The notes: a model not told the origin generated them from the sequence alone. A DNA stretch of 36,867 nucleotides from an uncultured Ruminococcus sp. (GCA_902774325.1 CACYIC010000027.1:1-36867), one strand, 5' to 3'. Counted from the first letter of the stretch, positions 16,923 to 25,666 are shown. A program made the numbers and translations.

Positions 16923-18758
16923 ATGTGCGGAATAGCAGGCTGGATCGAAAGAGATTGTAATATTTCAACGCGCTCGGCGCTTCTTAATTCGATGTCCGAG
17001 ACGCTGGCGAGGAGAGGTCCCGACGAGAACGGGATCTATATCAACGGAGATACCGCGATGATACACCGCCGCCTTTCGGTAATAGACCGTGAAAACGGCA
17101 AGCAGCCGATGGCGGCGGGTCACAAGGGCGTGACCTACGTTATCGTATATAACGGCGAGCTTTACAACACCTCGGAGCTAAGGGAGGAGCTTCGCGCCGA
17201 CGGCTTTCATTTCAGGGGTCACAGCGACACCGAGGTGGTGCTCAAATGCTTCATAAAATACGGCGAGCGCTGTCCCGAAAAGCTGAACGGGATCTTTGCC
17301 TTCGCGGTATTCAGGAGCGACAACCGCTCGGTGTTCCTCTGCCGCGACAGGATCGGAGTCAAGCCGCTTTTCTATTACGAATACGACGGAGGACTGATCT
17401 TCGGCTCCGAGATAAAGGCTCTGCTCGGGAGCGGAAAGGTCAGACCGCAGGTCGACGAGCAGGGGCTGACCGAGATCTTCTTCCTCGGACCAGCGCGAAC
17501 CCCGTCCTTCGGAGTTTTTAAAGGCGTTTTTGAGCTTAACGCGGGAGAATGCGCCGTATATAAGGATTTCCGCCTGACCCGGCGCCGCTATTATTCGGTG
17601 GAGGCGCACGAGCATCTTTTGGGCGAGAGCGAGAGCATTGAGATGACCCGAGAGCTGCTGACCGACGCCGTGAGCCGCCAGCTCGTGAGCGACGAGCCGC
17701 TTTGCCTCCTGCTTTCAGGAGGGCTCGACAGCAGCATAATTGTAAAGGTAGCTTCGATGTATAACCGCGAGCACAAGCTCGGGCGGGTCCACACCTATTC
17801 GGTGGAGTACTGCGACAACGATAAATATTTTGAAAAGAGCCTTTTCCAGCCAAACCGCGACTGCGAGTATATCAAGCTGATGTCAAAGGCGGCTGATACC
17901 CGCCACAGCGAGGTCATCCTCGACAACTCGCTGCTCTGCGACGCGCTCTATGACAGCGTGATCGCGCGCGATCTTCCCGGCTACGTCGACGTTGATTCCT
18001 CGCTTTTGCTTTTCTGCCGCGAGATCAGGCGCGACTATACCGTTGCCCTTTCGGGAGAATGCGCCGACGAGCTTTTCGGAGGATATCCCTGGTACCACGA
18101 CCGCGATATCCTTTTTGAGGACTGCTTCCCGTGGTCGCGCACCCAGCAGGTGAGGAGGAAGATCCTGCGCGGAGGAGTTCTGAAAAGGGGAGAGGAATAT
18201 GTTCGCCAGCGCTATCTGGATACGATCCGCTCCGCTCCCAAGCTAAAGGGCGAAAGCGAGACGGATTCGCGCATGAGGGAGATGTTCTATCTCAACTTCT
18301 ATTGGTTCATGCAGTGCCTTCTCGAGCGCAAGGACCGGTGCTCGATGTATTCGGGACTCGAGGTCAGGGTGCCGTTCTGCGACTACAGACTGGTGGATTT
18401 CGCCTATAATCTTCCCTGGGAGCTCAAGGCTTACGGCGGGCGCGAAAAGGGTATAGTTCGCAAGGCGTTCGAGGATATTCTCCCCAAGGAGATAGCTTGG
18501 CGCAAGAAAAGCCCTTACCCCAAGACCCACAATCCGGCATATTTTGAGGAATGCGCCCGAAGGGTCAGAAAGATCCTCAGAAAGAAGAGCGCGCTGACGG
18601 AGCTGCTTGACAAAAGGGCGATTGAGGAAATAATCGAAAACCCGGAATCAATAACCGAGCCGTGGTACGGTCAGCTGATGAGAGCGCCGCAAATTCTCGC
18701 GTATATTATCGAAATTGATTATTGGTTTGACAAATATGATGTTGAAATTACAAAATAA
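16923..18758 (+). CDS. asnB: Asparagine synthase (glutamine-hydrolysing)
   Basis: This 611-residue enzyme makes asparagine from aspartate, ATP and glutamine. Cys2 (MCGIAGW) is the class II glutamine amidotransferase nucleophile, supported by RGPDENG, the VYNGELYN segment and SDTEVVL. The synthetase half has the PP-loop LLLSGGLDSSIIVKVAS at about residue 258 and the later SGECADELFGGYPWY. AGGAGG lies 8 nt before the ATG. It follows ylbJ by 15 nt and no promoter is visible between them, so expression may follow the sporulation gene. The length is close to that of the Bacillus sporulation-linked paralogue AsnO; the sequence alone cannot separate AsnO from AsnB. Confidence 0.95.
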   Translation: MCGIAGWIERDCNISTRSALLNSMSETLARRGPDENGIYINGDTAMIHRRLSVIDRENGKQPMAAGHKGVTYVIVYNGELYNTSELREELRADGFHFRGHSDTEVVLKCFIKYGERCPEKLNGIFAFAVFRSDNRSVFLCRDRIGVKPLFYYEYDGGLIFGSEIKALLGSGKVRPQVDEQGLTEIFFLGPARTPSFGVFKGVFELNAGECAVYKDFRLTRRRYYSVEAHEHLLGESESIEMTRELLTDAVSRQLVSDEPLCLLLSGGLDSSIIVKVASMYNREHKLGRVHTYSVEYCDNDKYFEKSLFQPNRDCEYIKLMSKAADTRHSEVILDNSLLCDALYDSVIARDLPGYVDVDSSLLLFCREIRRDYTVALSGECADELFGGYPWYHDRDILFEDCFPWSRTQQVRRKILRGGVLKRGEEYVRQRYLDTIRSAPKLKGESETDSRMREMFYLNFYWFMQCLLERKDRCSMYSGLEVRVPFCDYRLVDFAYNLPWELKAYGGREKGIVRKAFEDILPKEIAWRKKSPYPKTHNPAYFEECARRVRKILRKKSALTELLDKRAIEEIIENPESITEPWYGQLMRAPQILAYIIEIDYWFDKYDVEITK

Positions 18759-18770
18759 TCGTAGTATAAT
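18742..18770 (+). promoter_or_regulatory. SigA promoter for ymdB
   Basis: TTGAAA (18742-18747), 17 bp, TATAAT (18765-18770). The -35 lies inside the last codons of asnB. It gives ymdB its own vegetative transcript with a leader of about 50 nt. Confidence 0.82.
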
Positions 18771-18824
18771 AATTATGGAGAAGTCCCCCCATGCTTTCTG
18801 CTCAACTGGAAAGAAGATGATATT

Positions 18825-19595
18825 ATGAGGATCATGTGTGTAGGCGACGTGGTAGGCAGCATCGGCTGCCGTTTCCTGCGCGCCAGACTTCCCGCGTTCA
18901 AAAAATTCAACGCGATCGACTTCGTAGTCTGCAACGGCGAAAACTCCGCCGACGGCAACGGTCTTACTCCGGTTTCCGCGACCTATCTGTTCAACAGCGG
19001 AGTGGATGTTATAACCCTCGGCAACCATGCTTTTCGCCGCAAGGAGGTCTTTGACCTTTTAGACGAAAGTCCGTTTATTGCGCGGCCGGCAAATTTCAGC
19101 TCTCAGGCGCCGGGAAAGGGTCTGCTTAATGTTGACCTCGGAAGACGCGTCGTATCCGTAATCAATCTCATGGGCAACATCAACATCGAATCGGGACTTG
19201 AAAACGCCTTTGAATGTGCCGACAGACTGGTTGACGAGGCGGAGGGCAGGATCATAATCGTTGATTTTCACGCCGAAACCACCAGCGAAAAGCGCGCTCT
19301 CGGCTATTTCCTCGACGGAAGAGCCTCAGCGGTATTCGGCACCCATACCCACGTCCAGACCTCCGACGCTCAGGTCCTTCCGAAGGGAACGGGCTACATC
19401 ACCGACGCGGGAATGACCGGAGTTATCCATTCCGTTCTGGGCGTGCGCACCGACATCATAATCAACCGCTTCAGATCGGCTATGCCCGCGCGGTTCGACT
19501 TGGCTTCGGGCGACTGCAAGCTCGAGGGAGTTGTGTTCGAGGTGGATGATAACAGCGGAAAGTGCATTTCTGCCGAAAGTGTTCGTCTGGAATGA
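18825..19595 (+). CDS. ymdB: YmdB-type metallophosphoesterase
   Basis: This 256-residue calcineurin-like phosphoesterase is of the TIGR00282/YmdB family, shown in Bacillus to hydrolyse 2',3'-cyclic nucleotides and to affect biofilm and motility decisions. The dinuclear metal ligands are all visible: Asp8 (VGDVVG), Glu39-Asn40 (CNGENSADG), Asn67-His68 (LGNHAF), a His in VDFHAETTSEK, and two His in FGTHTHVQTSD. The common LGNHTW is LGNHAF here. In Bacillus it follows rny; no rny is present in this window, so the usual partner is absent from the neighbourhood. The ribosome binding site (AAAGAAG) is weak. It has its own promoter at 18742-18770. Confidence 0.94.
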   Translation: MRIMCVGDVVGSIGCRFLRARLPAFKKFNAIDFVVCNGENSADGNGLTPVSATYLFNSGVDVITLGNHAFRRKEVFDLLDESPFIARPANFSSQAPGKGLLNVDLGRRVVSVINLMGNINIESGLENAFECADRLVDEAEGRIIIVDFHAETTSEKRALGYFLDGRASAVFGTHTHVQTSDAQVLPKGTGYITDAGMTGVIHSVLGVRTDIIINRFRSAMPARFDLASGDCKLEGVVFEVDDNSGKCISAESVRLE

Positions 19596-19628
19596 AAAAA
19601 ATTCTGACAAAAATCTGAAAATTGACTA

Positions 19629-19657
19629 TTGAAAAATCAATTGATTACTAGTATAAT
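19629..19657 (+). promoter_or_regulatory. SigA promoter for fakA
   Basis: TTGAAA (19629-19634), 17 bp, TATAAT (19652-19657), leaving a leader of about 48 nt before the ATG at 19712. No terminator hairpin is obvious after ymdB. Confidence 0.82.
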
Positions 19658-19711
19658 AGTAATGTTTGATAGTGTGTTAAATTTTGCTTAACCAGAAAAG
19701 GACGTGCGTTT

Positions 19712-21364
19712 ATGATTAACGGAGAGGTATTAAAGCAGGCGATCATCTCGGGCGCTCACAATATCAGCGTTCAGAAGAACCATATTAATGACCTTAACAT
19801 TTTCCCTGTTCCCGACGGCGATACAGGTACAAATATGTCGATGACCATCATGGCTGCCGCAAAGGCTCTCGAGGATTATGAGGGCTCCAACGCCGGCGAG
19901 GTGGCTTCCGTCACCGCGAAGGCGATGCTCAGAGGCGCGAGAGGAAACTCGGGCGTTATCACCTCGATACTTTTCAGAGGCTTTGCCCAGGGTCTCGCCG
20001 ATATGGAGGAGGTAAACGGCAAGAATATCGCCGCCGCCCTCGGGATCGGCGTGGACGCGGCGTACAAGGCTGTGATGAAGCCCGCGGAGGGCACCATCCT
20101 CACGGTCGCGAGAATGGCTTATGAGGCGGGCATTGACGCCGCCAAGCACAACAGCGACACCCTCTTTGTGTGGCAGTCGATAGTCAACGCGGCGAACGAC
20201 GCTCTGGCGCTCACTCCCGAGCTGCTTCCCGTTCTCAAAAAGGCGGGCGTTGTTGACGCGGGCGGCAAGGGCCTTTGCTCGATCTTCGAGGGAATGCTCT
20301 CCTATATCAAGGACGGCGAGGTCATCCCCTATGAGGAGAGCGAGGCTCCCACGATCGAGAACTTTGAGTCAGCCGCCGCCGAGTTTGACGACGACATCGA
20401 ATTTACCTATTGCACCGAGTTTATCGTCGGCAGAGATCCCGAGATCGGTACCGACCCCGAGGAGCTGCGCGATTTCCTCAAGACCATCGGCGACTGCGTC
20501 GTTGTTGTAAACGACGATGAGATCATAAAGGTGCACGTTCACACCGAAACTCCCGGCAACGCCCTCACAAAGGGTCTTGAGTTCGGTCAGCTTCTGACCG
20601 TCAAGGTCGAGAACATGAAGGAGCAGCACAAGAACGCCAAAAACGCCAAGAAATCCAAGAAAAAGGCTAAGAAGGAGAAGTTCACTCCCGTCGAGCCCAC
20701 CGAGAAATTCGGCTTTGTTGCCGTAGCGGCGGGCGAGGGCATGAAAACGCTCTTCAAGGATCTCGGCTGCAACAACGTCGTATCCGGCGGTCAGAGCATG
20801 AACCCCAGCACCGACGACATCTACGAGGCTGTGCTCGCCACTCCCGCCGAATATGTTTTCGTGCTTCCCAATAACAAGAATATCATCCTTGCTGCCGAGC
20901 AGACCATTCCCATGGTCAAGGACAGAAAGGTAGTTATCGTTCCCACCCGCACTATCCCGCAGGGCATGACCGCGATGCTCAACTTTGATCCTGAGATCTC
21001 AGCCGAGAGCAACGCCCAGCTCATGATAGACGCGGCTCACGGAGTAGGAACGGGTCTTGTCACCTTTGCCGCGCGCAACAGCGAATTCGGCGGCAAGAAG
21101 ATCAAGGAGGGCGATATCATCGCTCTCGAAAACGGCAAGCTCACCATGACCGAGAAGAATCCCGTCAAGGCGGTCGTGAAGCTCGCGAAGAGCATGGTCA
21201 CCCGCGACACCTCGTTCATCACTCTTATTTACGGCGAGGACGTCGAGGAGGAGGACGCGAACAAGGCTTACGAGGAGCTCCGCGAAAAGTTCGGTTCGCG
21301 CACCGATATCTCTCTGGTAAAGGGCGATCAGCCGATCTACTACTTCATTCTCAGCGTTGAATAA
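19712..21364 (+). CDS. fakA: DAK2-domain fatty acid kinase FakA-like protein (YloV)
   Basis: This 550-residue protein has the FakA/YloV plan. The N-terminal DhaL-type kinase domain (about 1-200) carries the nucleotide/Mg-binding INDLNIFPVPDGDTGTNM, RGARGNSGVI and a later VVDAGGKGL. A middle domain follows (about 230-305), and the C-terminal region starts at about 330. In studied Firmicutes FakA phosphorylates FakB-bound fatty acids for phospholipid synthesis; no fakB lies in this window. A lysine-rich linker (about 305-325; KNAKKSKKKAKKEKF) separates the last two domains and looks unusually long and basic. AAGGAC precedes the ATG. A palindromic repeat starts directly at the stop codon and a terminator follows. 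Confidence 0.92.
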   Translation: MINGEVLKQAIISGAHNISVQKNHINDLNIFPVPDGDTGTNMSMTIMAAAKALEDYEGSNAGEVASVTAKAMLRGARGNSGVITSILFRGFAQGLADMEEVNGKNIAAALGIGVDAAYKAVMKPAEGTILTVARMAYEAGIDAAKHNSDTLFVWQSIVNAANDALALTPELLPVLKKAGVVDAGGKGLCSIFEGMLSYIKDGEVIPYEESEAPTIENFESAAAEFDDDIEFTYCTEFIVGRDPEIGTDPEELRDFLKTIGDCVVVVNDDEIIKVHVHTETPGNALTKGLEFGQLLTVKVENMKEQHKNAKNAKKSKKKAKKEKFTPVEPTEKFGFVAVAAGEGMKTLFKDLGCNNVVSGGQSMNPSTDDIYEAVLATPAEYVFVLPNNKNIILAAEQTIPMVKDRKVVIVPTRTIPQGMTAMLNFDPEISAESNAQLMIDAAHGVGTGLVTFAARNSEFGGKKIKEGDIIALENGKLTMTEKNPVKAVVKLAKSMVTRDTSFITLIYGEDVEEEDANKAYEELREKFGSRTDISLVKGDQPIYYFILSVE

Positions 21365-21460
21365 AGGCAGTGCCGCACGATAAGCGGCGCGGCTTGACTG
21401 CGTATTCCCACTGCGCGGTCCGCACAAACGAGTTGTGCGGTATTGCCTAAATAATCATCA
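21362..21460. repeat. Palindromic intergenic repeat, copy 1 (full-length form)
   Basis: The element starts at the fakA stop codon. The left arm GGCAGTGCCGCAC (21366-21378) pairs with the right arm GTGCGGTATTGCC (21435-21447) over 13 positions, including two G-U pairs. The right arm can instead pair locally: CCGCACAA (21420-21427) with TTGTGCGG (21433-21440). TGCGGTATTGCCTAAA (21436-21451) recurs exactly at 25651-25666, and the flank AATCATCA recurs in copy 3. Confidence 0.6.
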
Positions 21461-21476
21461 CAGAAAAACGGTTAAC

Positions 21477-21510
21477 GGCACGGTTATCAGATTAACCGTG
21501 CCTGTTTTAT
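21477..21510 (+). terminator. Intrinsic terminator between fakA and recG
   Basis: GGCACGGTTA (21477-21486) and TAACCGTGCC (21493-21502) form a perfect 10-bp stem with a 6-nt loop, followed by TGTTTTAT. It ends only 15 nt before the recG ATG, so recG expression must come from readthrough or a promoter overlapping this hairpin. Confidence 0.82.
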
Positions 21511-21517
21511 ATTAAAT

Positions 21518-23560
21518 ATGTCACTTTTCAAAATTCCCGTCACCGACCTCAAGGGCTTCGGAGAAAAGCGCGCGGAGCAGTTCAAAAAGCTCGGCGTTTG
21601 CTCTGTGGGCGATCTTATCACCTTTTACCCGAGGACTTATGAGGATTGGAGCAAAATCACAAAAATAAAAGATATCAAGGAGGACGGAGTCTACTGCGTC
21701 AGGGCTTTCCTTGCCGCGCCTGTTTCCGACTCCAAGGGCAGAAACGGAATTCTGCTTTCAAAAGGCACCGTCTACGACGACAGCGGCTCGCTTCCCCTCG
21801 TTTTCTTCAACAACAGGTTCATCAGCTCGATGCTTGAGTACGGAGGAGAATATTTCTTTTTCGGAAAAATATCCTTTAATGCTTTCGGCGCGCAGATGGT
21901 TTCCCCGGCATTTTCACAGGCTTCTCAGGGAAAAACGATCCAGCCTGTTTACAGGCAGACGGGCGGGCTTAACAGCCGCACGGTGGCAAACGCCGTCAGA
22001 CAGGCGCTTGAAATGCTGCCGGATACGGTCGGCGATCCGCTTCCGGAGCGCGTCAGGAAAAGGTTCGGGCTTTGCGGTCTCAGGGAGGCTCTTGAAAATA
22101 TCCATTTTCCCAAGGACGAGGAGGCGCTCGAGAACGCCCGAAGAAGGCTGATAGCCGAGGAGCTTGTTGTCCTCAACCTCGGTATGCGCTCTATCCGCGA
22201 GCACGGCAGGGGAGTGAGCGGCGTGAGGATAACCCGCGATTTCTCGGCTGAATTCGAGGAGCTGCTGCCCTTCAAGCTTACAAAAGCTCAGAAAAGGGCG
22301 ATTTCCGACTGCGTTACGGATATCACCGAAAAGGGCAGCCCGATGAACAGGCTCGTGCAGGGCGACGTCGGCTCCGGCAAGACCGCGGTCGCGGCGTCCG
22401 TATGCCACACCGTTATCAAAAACGGCTTTCAGGCTGCTTTTATGGCTCCTACCGAGATCCTCGCGAGGCAGCATTATGAGACCCTTTACGAATTTCTGGC
22501 TCCCACGGGAGCGAGGGTAGAGCTGTTGACGGGAGCGATGAAGGAAAGAGAAAAAAAGCGTGTTCGTGAGGGGCTCGCGAGCGGAGAGATCGATCTGGTG
22601 ATCGGCACCCACGCGCTCATAACCGATAAGACGGAATTCAAAAGCCTTGCTCTCGCCGTCACCGACGAGCAGCACCGCTTCGGAGTCGCCCAGCGCTCGA
22701 GGCTGCTTTCAAAGGGCAAAAACCCGCATCTGCTGGTAATGAGCGCCACGCCTATCCCGAGGACCCTCGGGCTTATAATCTTCGGAGATCTCGATATCTC
22801 CGTCATCGACGAGCTTCCGCCGGGCCGCAAGCCCGTGATCACCGCCCGCCGCTTTTCAAATCAGCGCGGTAAGGTTTTCGGCTTCCTGAAATCCGAAATA
22901 GCCATGAGCAGACAGGCTTATATCGTTTGTCCTCTCGTGGAGGAGGGCGAGCTCGAAAACGTCGTTTCCGCCGAGGAGTACGCCGCCGAGCTGATGCTGG
23001 GCTATTTCAGCGATATTCCCGTGGAGATCCTCCACGGACAGCTCAAGCCGTCCGAAAAGGAAAAGATCATGACCCGCTTTTCGGAGGGAGAAACCAAGCT
23101 TCTCGTCGCCACTACCGTCGTCGAGGTAGGAGTCGACGTCCCGAACGCCTCGGTAATGGTCATCGAAAACGCCGAGCGCTTCGGTCTTTCGCAGCTTCAC
23201 CAGCTCCGAGGAAGAGTAGGCAGGGGAAAAACCCAATCCTACTGCATCCTCATCAGCGACAGCAGATCGAGGGAGGCGGCTCAGCGCTTCGATATCATGT
23301 GCGCCACAAACGACGGCTTCAGGATCGCCGACGAGGATCTAAAAATGCGCGGACCCGGAGATTTCTTCGGCAGCCGCCAGCACGGACTCCCGCAGCTCGC
23401 GATCGCCGATCTTGCCGATACCAAAAGCGTCGAGCTTTCTCAGCGGATCGCGGATTATATTTTGTACTACTACAAGGATCTGAGGAACGACGAGCTCCGT
23501 CTGCTCAAGGCGGAGATAGACCGTCTTTTTGAGCAGGGCGGACAGCAAACGCTGAACTAG
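21518..23560 (+). CDS. recG: ATP-dependent DNA helicase RecG
   Basis: This 680-residue branch-migrating helicase reverses stalled forks and processes Holliday junctions. An N-terminal wedge/OB domain (FYPRTYEDWSK, DDSGSLPLVFFNNRF) precedes superfamily 2 motifs. Walker A is GDVGSGKTAVAA (about 282-293), followed by MAPTEILARQHYE, the DEQHRFG box (about 383), SATPIPRTL, and the C-terminal helicase motifs with HQLRGRVGRG and the TRG-region GPGDFFGSRQHG. It is complete and of usual length. The N-terminus aligns with the family at this ATG, yet no Shine-Dalgarno sequence precedes it (TTTTATATTAAAT) and a terminator hairpin ends 15 nt upstream. Initiation may therefore be leaderless or weak. Confidence 0.96.
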   Translation: MSLFKIPVTDLKGFGEKRAEQFKKLGVCSVGDLITFYPRTYEDWSKITKIKDIKEDGVYCVRAFLAAPVSDSKGRNGILLSKGTVYDDSGSLPLVFFNNRFISSMLEYGGEYFFFGKISFNAFGAQMVSPAFSQASQGKTIQPVYRQTGGLNSRTVANAVRQALEMLPDTVGDPLPERVRKRFGLCGLREALENIHFPKDEEALENARRRLIAEELVVLNLGMRSIREHGRGVSGVRITRDFSAEFEELLPFKLTKAQKRAISDCVTDITEKGSPMNRLVQGDVGSGKTAVAASVCHTVIKNGFQAAFMAPTEILARQHYETLYEFLAPTGARVELLTGAMKEREKKRVREGLASGEIDLVIGTHALITDKTEFKSLALAVTDEQHRFGVAQRSRLLSKGKNPHLLVMSATPIPRTLGLIIFGDLDISVIDELPPGRKPVITARRFSNQRGKVFGFLKSEIAMSRQAYIVCPLVEEGELENVVSAEEYAAELMLGYFSDIPVEILHGQLKPSEKEKIMTRFSEGETKLLVATTVVEVGVDVPNASVMVIENAERFGLSQLHQLRGRVGRGKTQSYCILISDSRSREAAQRFDIMCATNDGFRIADEDLKMRGPGDFFGSRQHGLPQLAIADLADTKSVELSQRIADYILYYYKDLRNDELRLLKAEIDRLFEQGGQQTLN

Positions 23561-23612
23561 CCTTGCGCCGAAAAAGCTGTTCGGGCATTTTGACGAGGTT
23601 CAATAAAACAAG

Positions 23613-23628
23613 CTGCCGCGAGCGGCAG
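23613..23628 (+). other. Small hairpin next to the dacF ribosome binding site
   Basis: CTGCCG-CGAG-CGGCAG (23613-23628) is a 6-bp stem that ends 6 nt before GGAGGT. No T-run follows, so it is not a terminator; it could influence translation or protect the mRNA 5' end. Confidence 0.35.
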
Positions 23629-23647
23629 TACAACGGAGGTATATCGA

Positions 23648-24994
23648 ATGAAAAAAATCCTGCTCACCGCCCTTTCACTTCTCTGCGCTCTGTCTGCGGT
23701 TTTTTCCGTTTCCGTCGTTTCCGCGGGAGCGCTTACCTATAAAAACGACGTGCAGACCAAGTCAAAATCGATCATTCTCGTAAATACCGATTTGGATCAG
23801 GTGGTATTTGAGAAGGATGCCGACGAAAAGCGCTATCCTGCCTCTACCACGAAAATAATGACCTTCATCGTCGCCTTTGAGCATATAGACGACCTTGAAA
23901 CAAGGATCCCGATCAAGAAGGAGGTCATCGACAAGCTCAGGGGCACGGGCAGCTCGATGTCCACGATAGAGGATCATGTCGGCGACAAGATCAAGGCTAT
24001 CGACCTCTTATACAGCATGATGGTTCCCTCGGGCAACGACGCAGCGATGGTTCTCGCCGATTATGTCGGCGGGGGAGATATCGATAAGTTTGTCGAAATG
24101 ATGAACGAAAAGGCTCAGGAGCTGGGCTGTAAGAATACCCATTATATGAATCCCGACGGACTTCATCACAAAGAGCACTACACAACAGCCCGCGACATGT
24201 ATCTGATCACAAGGCACGCCATGACTCTCGACCGTTTCAGCGAGATCACCGATACCACAGAGTACACGGTTGAGGGCGACGAATACCCGATCTACACCAC
24301 AAACTATCTGATCGACCCGGTGCGCGGCGGCGATTACTATTATATGTACGCCCACGGCGTAAAAACGGGCACCACCGACGAGGCGGGAAGATGTCTTGTC
24401 ACGACTGCCTCCGCCGACGGCAACTCCTATATGGCGGTGCTTCTCGGCGCTCCCTACAAGGAGGGCGAGCTGGAGGAATACTACACCTTTGAGGACGCGG
24501 CGGCGCTATTCCGCTGGGCGCTGGTCAAGCTCGACAAAAAGACCGTAAAGACCACCTCGACTCCGATTTGCGAGGTCAAGGTCAAGCTTGCCTGGGGCAG
24601 GGACAAGATCACCCTTGTGCCCGAAAAGAACCTCACGGCGGTGCTTCCCGCAGATATAGAGGACAAGGATATCCTGGTCGAGTCCGAGGTCGAGGAGGAG
24701 CTTACCGCGCCTCTTTATACGGACGAGCCCGTAGGCAAGGCGGCGGTTTACTACGTCGATTCCGACGGCGTTAAGCAGCAGATCGCCACCGTCAATCTAG
24801 TGCCCGCCGAGCAGGTGGACAGAAGCGGTATCCTCGCCGTTCTTGACGTTGTCGGAACGATCTTCCATTCCTACTGGTTCATCGTCGTGATCGGCTTGAT
24901 AATCCTGATAATGATAATCTACGTCATAGCCGCGAAGCTCCACCGCAAGCGCGTCCGCGCCAGAAAAAAGGTCAAGAGATACAGAAATTTCTGA
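23648..24994 (+). CDS. D-alanyl-D-alanine carboxypeptidase, S11 (DacF/PBP5-like) family
   Basis: This 448-residue penicillin-binding carboxypeptidase trims the terminal D-Ala of peptidoglycan stem peptides outside the cell. A Sec signal peptide (KKILLTALSLLCALSAVFS, cleavage near SAGA) is followed by the catalytic set: STTK (Ser66-Lys69), SGN at about 128-130 and KTG at about 239-241. A beta-rich C-terminal domain follows. Unlike PBP5, whose end is an amphipathic helix, this protein ends in a true membrane helix (about 402-428; YWFIVVIGLIILIMIIYVI) plus a strongly basic tail, so it is anchored at both the sequence and charge level. GGAGGT lies 8 nt before the ATG. Whether it is vegetative or sporulation-specific is not decided. 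Confidence 0.93.
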   Translation: MKKILLTALSLLCALSAVFSVSVVSAGALTYKNDVQTKSKSIILVNTDLDQVVFEKDADEKRYPASTTKIMTFIVAFEHIDDLETRIPIKKEVIDKLRGTGSSMSTIEDHVGDKIKAIDLLYSMMVPSGNDAAMVLADYVGGGDIDKFVEMMNEKAQELGCKNTHYMNPDGLHHKEHYTTARDMYLITRHAMTLDRFSEITDTTEYTVEGDEYPIYTTNYLIDPVRGGDYYYMYAHGVKTGTTDEAGRCLVTTASADGNSYMAVLLGAPYKEGELEEYYTFEDAAALFRWALVKLDKKTVKTTSTPICEVKVKLAWGRDKITLVPEKNLTAVLPADIEDKDILVESEVEEELTAPLYTDEPVGKAAVYYVDSDGVKQQIATVNLVPAEQVDRSGILAVLDVVGTIFHSYWFIVVIGLIILIMIIYVIAAKLHRKRVRARKKVKRYRNF

Positions 24995-25105
24995 TAGTTC
25001 TCCGCTTGGCCGCTTTCGCGAGTTCTCTTTTTCGGAGGTCGGCGCTCATTCTCCTCATCCCGAGCCATGGAAAAGATTAGTAATTAAATTGTAAATAAAA
25101 TGTAG

Positions 25106-25135
25106 TTGAAAATGACCCTCTGTTTGTGGTATAAT
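25106..25135 (+). promoter_or_regulatory. SigA promoter for nrdR
   Basis: TTGAAA (25106-25111), 18 bp, TATAAT (25130-25135) preceded by TGG (extended -10). The leader to the ATG at 25168 is short, about 25 nt. Confidence 0.8.
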
Positions 25136-25167
25136 TACAATACAGAATTATTATGAGGTGAACAGCT

Positions 25168-25626
25168 ATGAGATGTCCTTATTGCAGCTTCGAGGAAAGC
25201 AAGGTAATAGATTCCCGCTCGGCAGACGACGGCGAGAGGATACGCCGCCGCCGCGAGTGCCTGAGATGCGGCAAGCGTTTTACCACTCATGAGGTGATAG
25301 AAACGGTGCCGATCATCGTGGTAAAGCGCGATAAGAGCCGCGAGGTATTTGACCGGAACAAGCTCACCGCCGGCATTTTGCGCGCCTGCGAGAAGCGTCC
25401 CGTATCCATCGAGCAGATAGAAAGCATGGTGGACAGGATAGAGGCGAAGATCCAAAGCGGTCTTGAGCGAGAGGTCACCACGATGCAGATAGGCGAGCTG
25501 GCAATGGAGGAGCTGAAGGAGGCGGACGAGGTGTCCTACGTCCGTTTCGCCTCGGTATACCGGCAGTTCAAGGATATAAACACCTTTATGGAGGAGCTGA
25601 ACAAGCTGCTCACGGAGAAAAAGTAA
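25168..25626 (+). CDS. nrdR: Transcriptional repressor NrdR
   Basis: This 152-residue nucleotide-sensing repressor of ribonucleotide reductase genes has a zinc ribbon with Cys3, Cys6, Cys31 and Cys34 (MRCPYC and CLRCGKRF). An ATP-cone follows (about 48-138; [16 protein letters not shown], then [12 protein letters not shown]). It is of standard length. AGGTG lies 8 nt before the ATG. No ribonucleotide reductase gene is in the window, so its targets lie elsewhere. A repeat element starts at the stop codon and a strong terminator follows. Confidence 0.97.
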   Translation: MRCPYCSFEESKVIDSRSADDGERIRRRRECLRCGKRFTTHEVIETVPIIVVKRDKSREVFDRNKLTAGILRACEKRPVSIEQIESMVDRIEAKIQSGLEREVTTMQIGELAMEELKEADEVSYVRFASVYRQFKDINTFMEELNKLLTEKK

Positions 25627-25666
25627 AGACAACACCGCACACCTGAATTATGCGGTATTGCCTAAA
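25624..25666. repeat. Palindromic intergenic repeat, copy 2 (short form)
   Basis: It starts at the nrdR stop codon: TAAAGACAACACCGCAC (25624-25640) resembles TAAAGGCAGTGCCGCAC of copy 1 at 13 of 17 positions. The right end TGCGGTATTGCCTAAA (25651-25666) is identical to copy 1. The arms form a local stem ACCGCA/TGCGGT with an 11-nt loop, as if the interior of copy 1 were missing. Confidence 0.6.

Noticed and set aside
25081-25167. Auto-regulatory NrdR boxes at the nrdR promoter
   Set aside because: No pair of box-like repeats with the expected spacing was found around the promoter.
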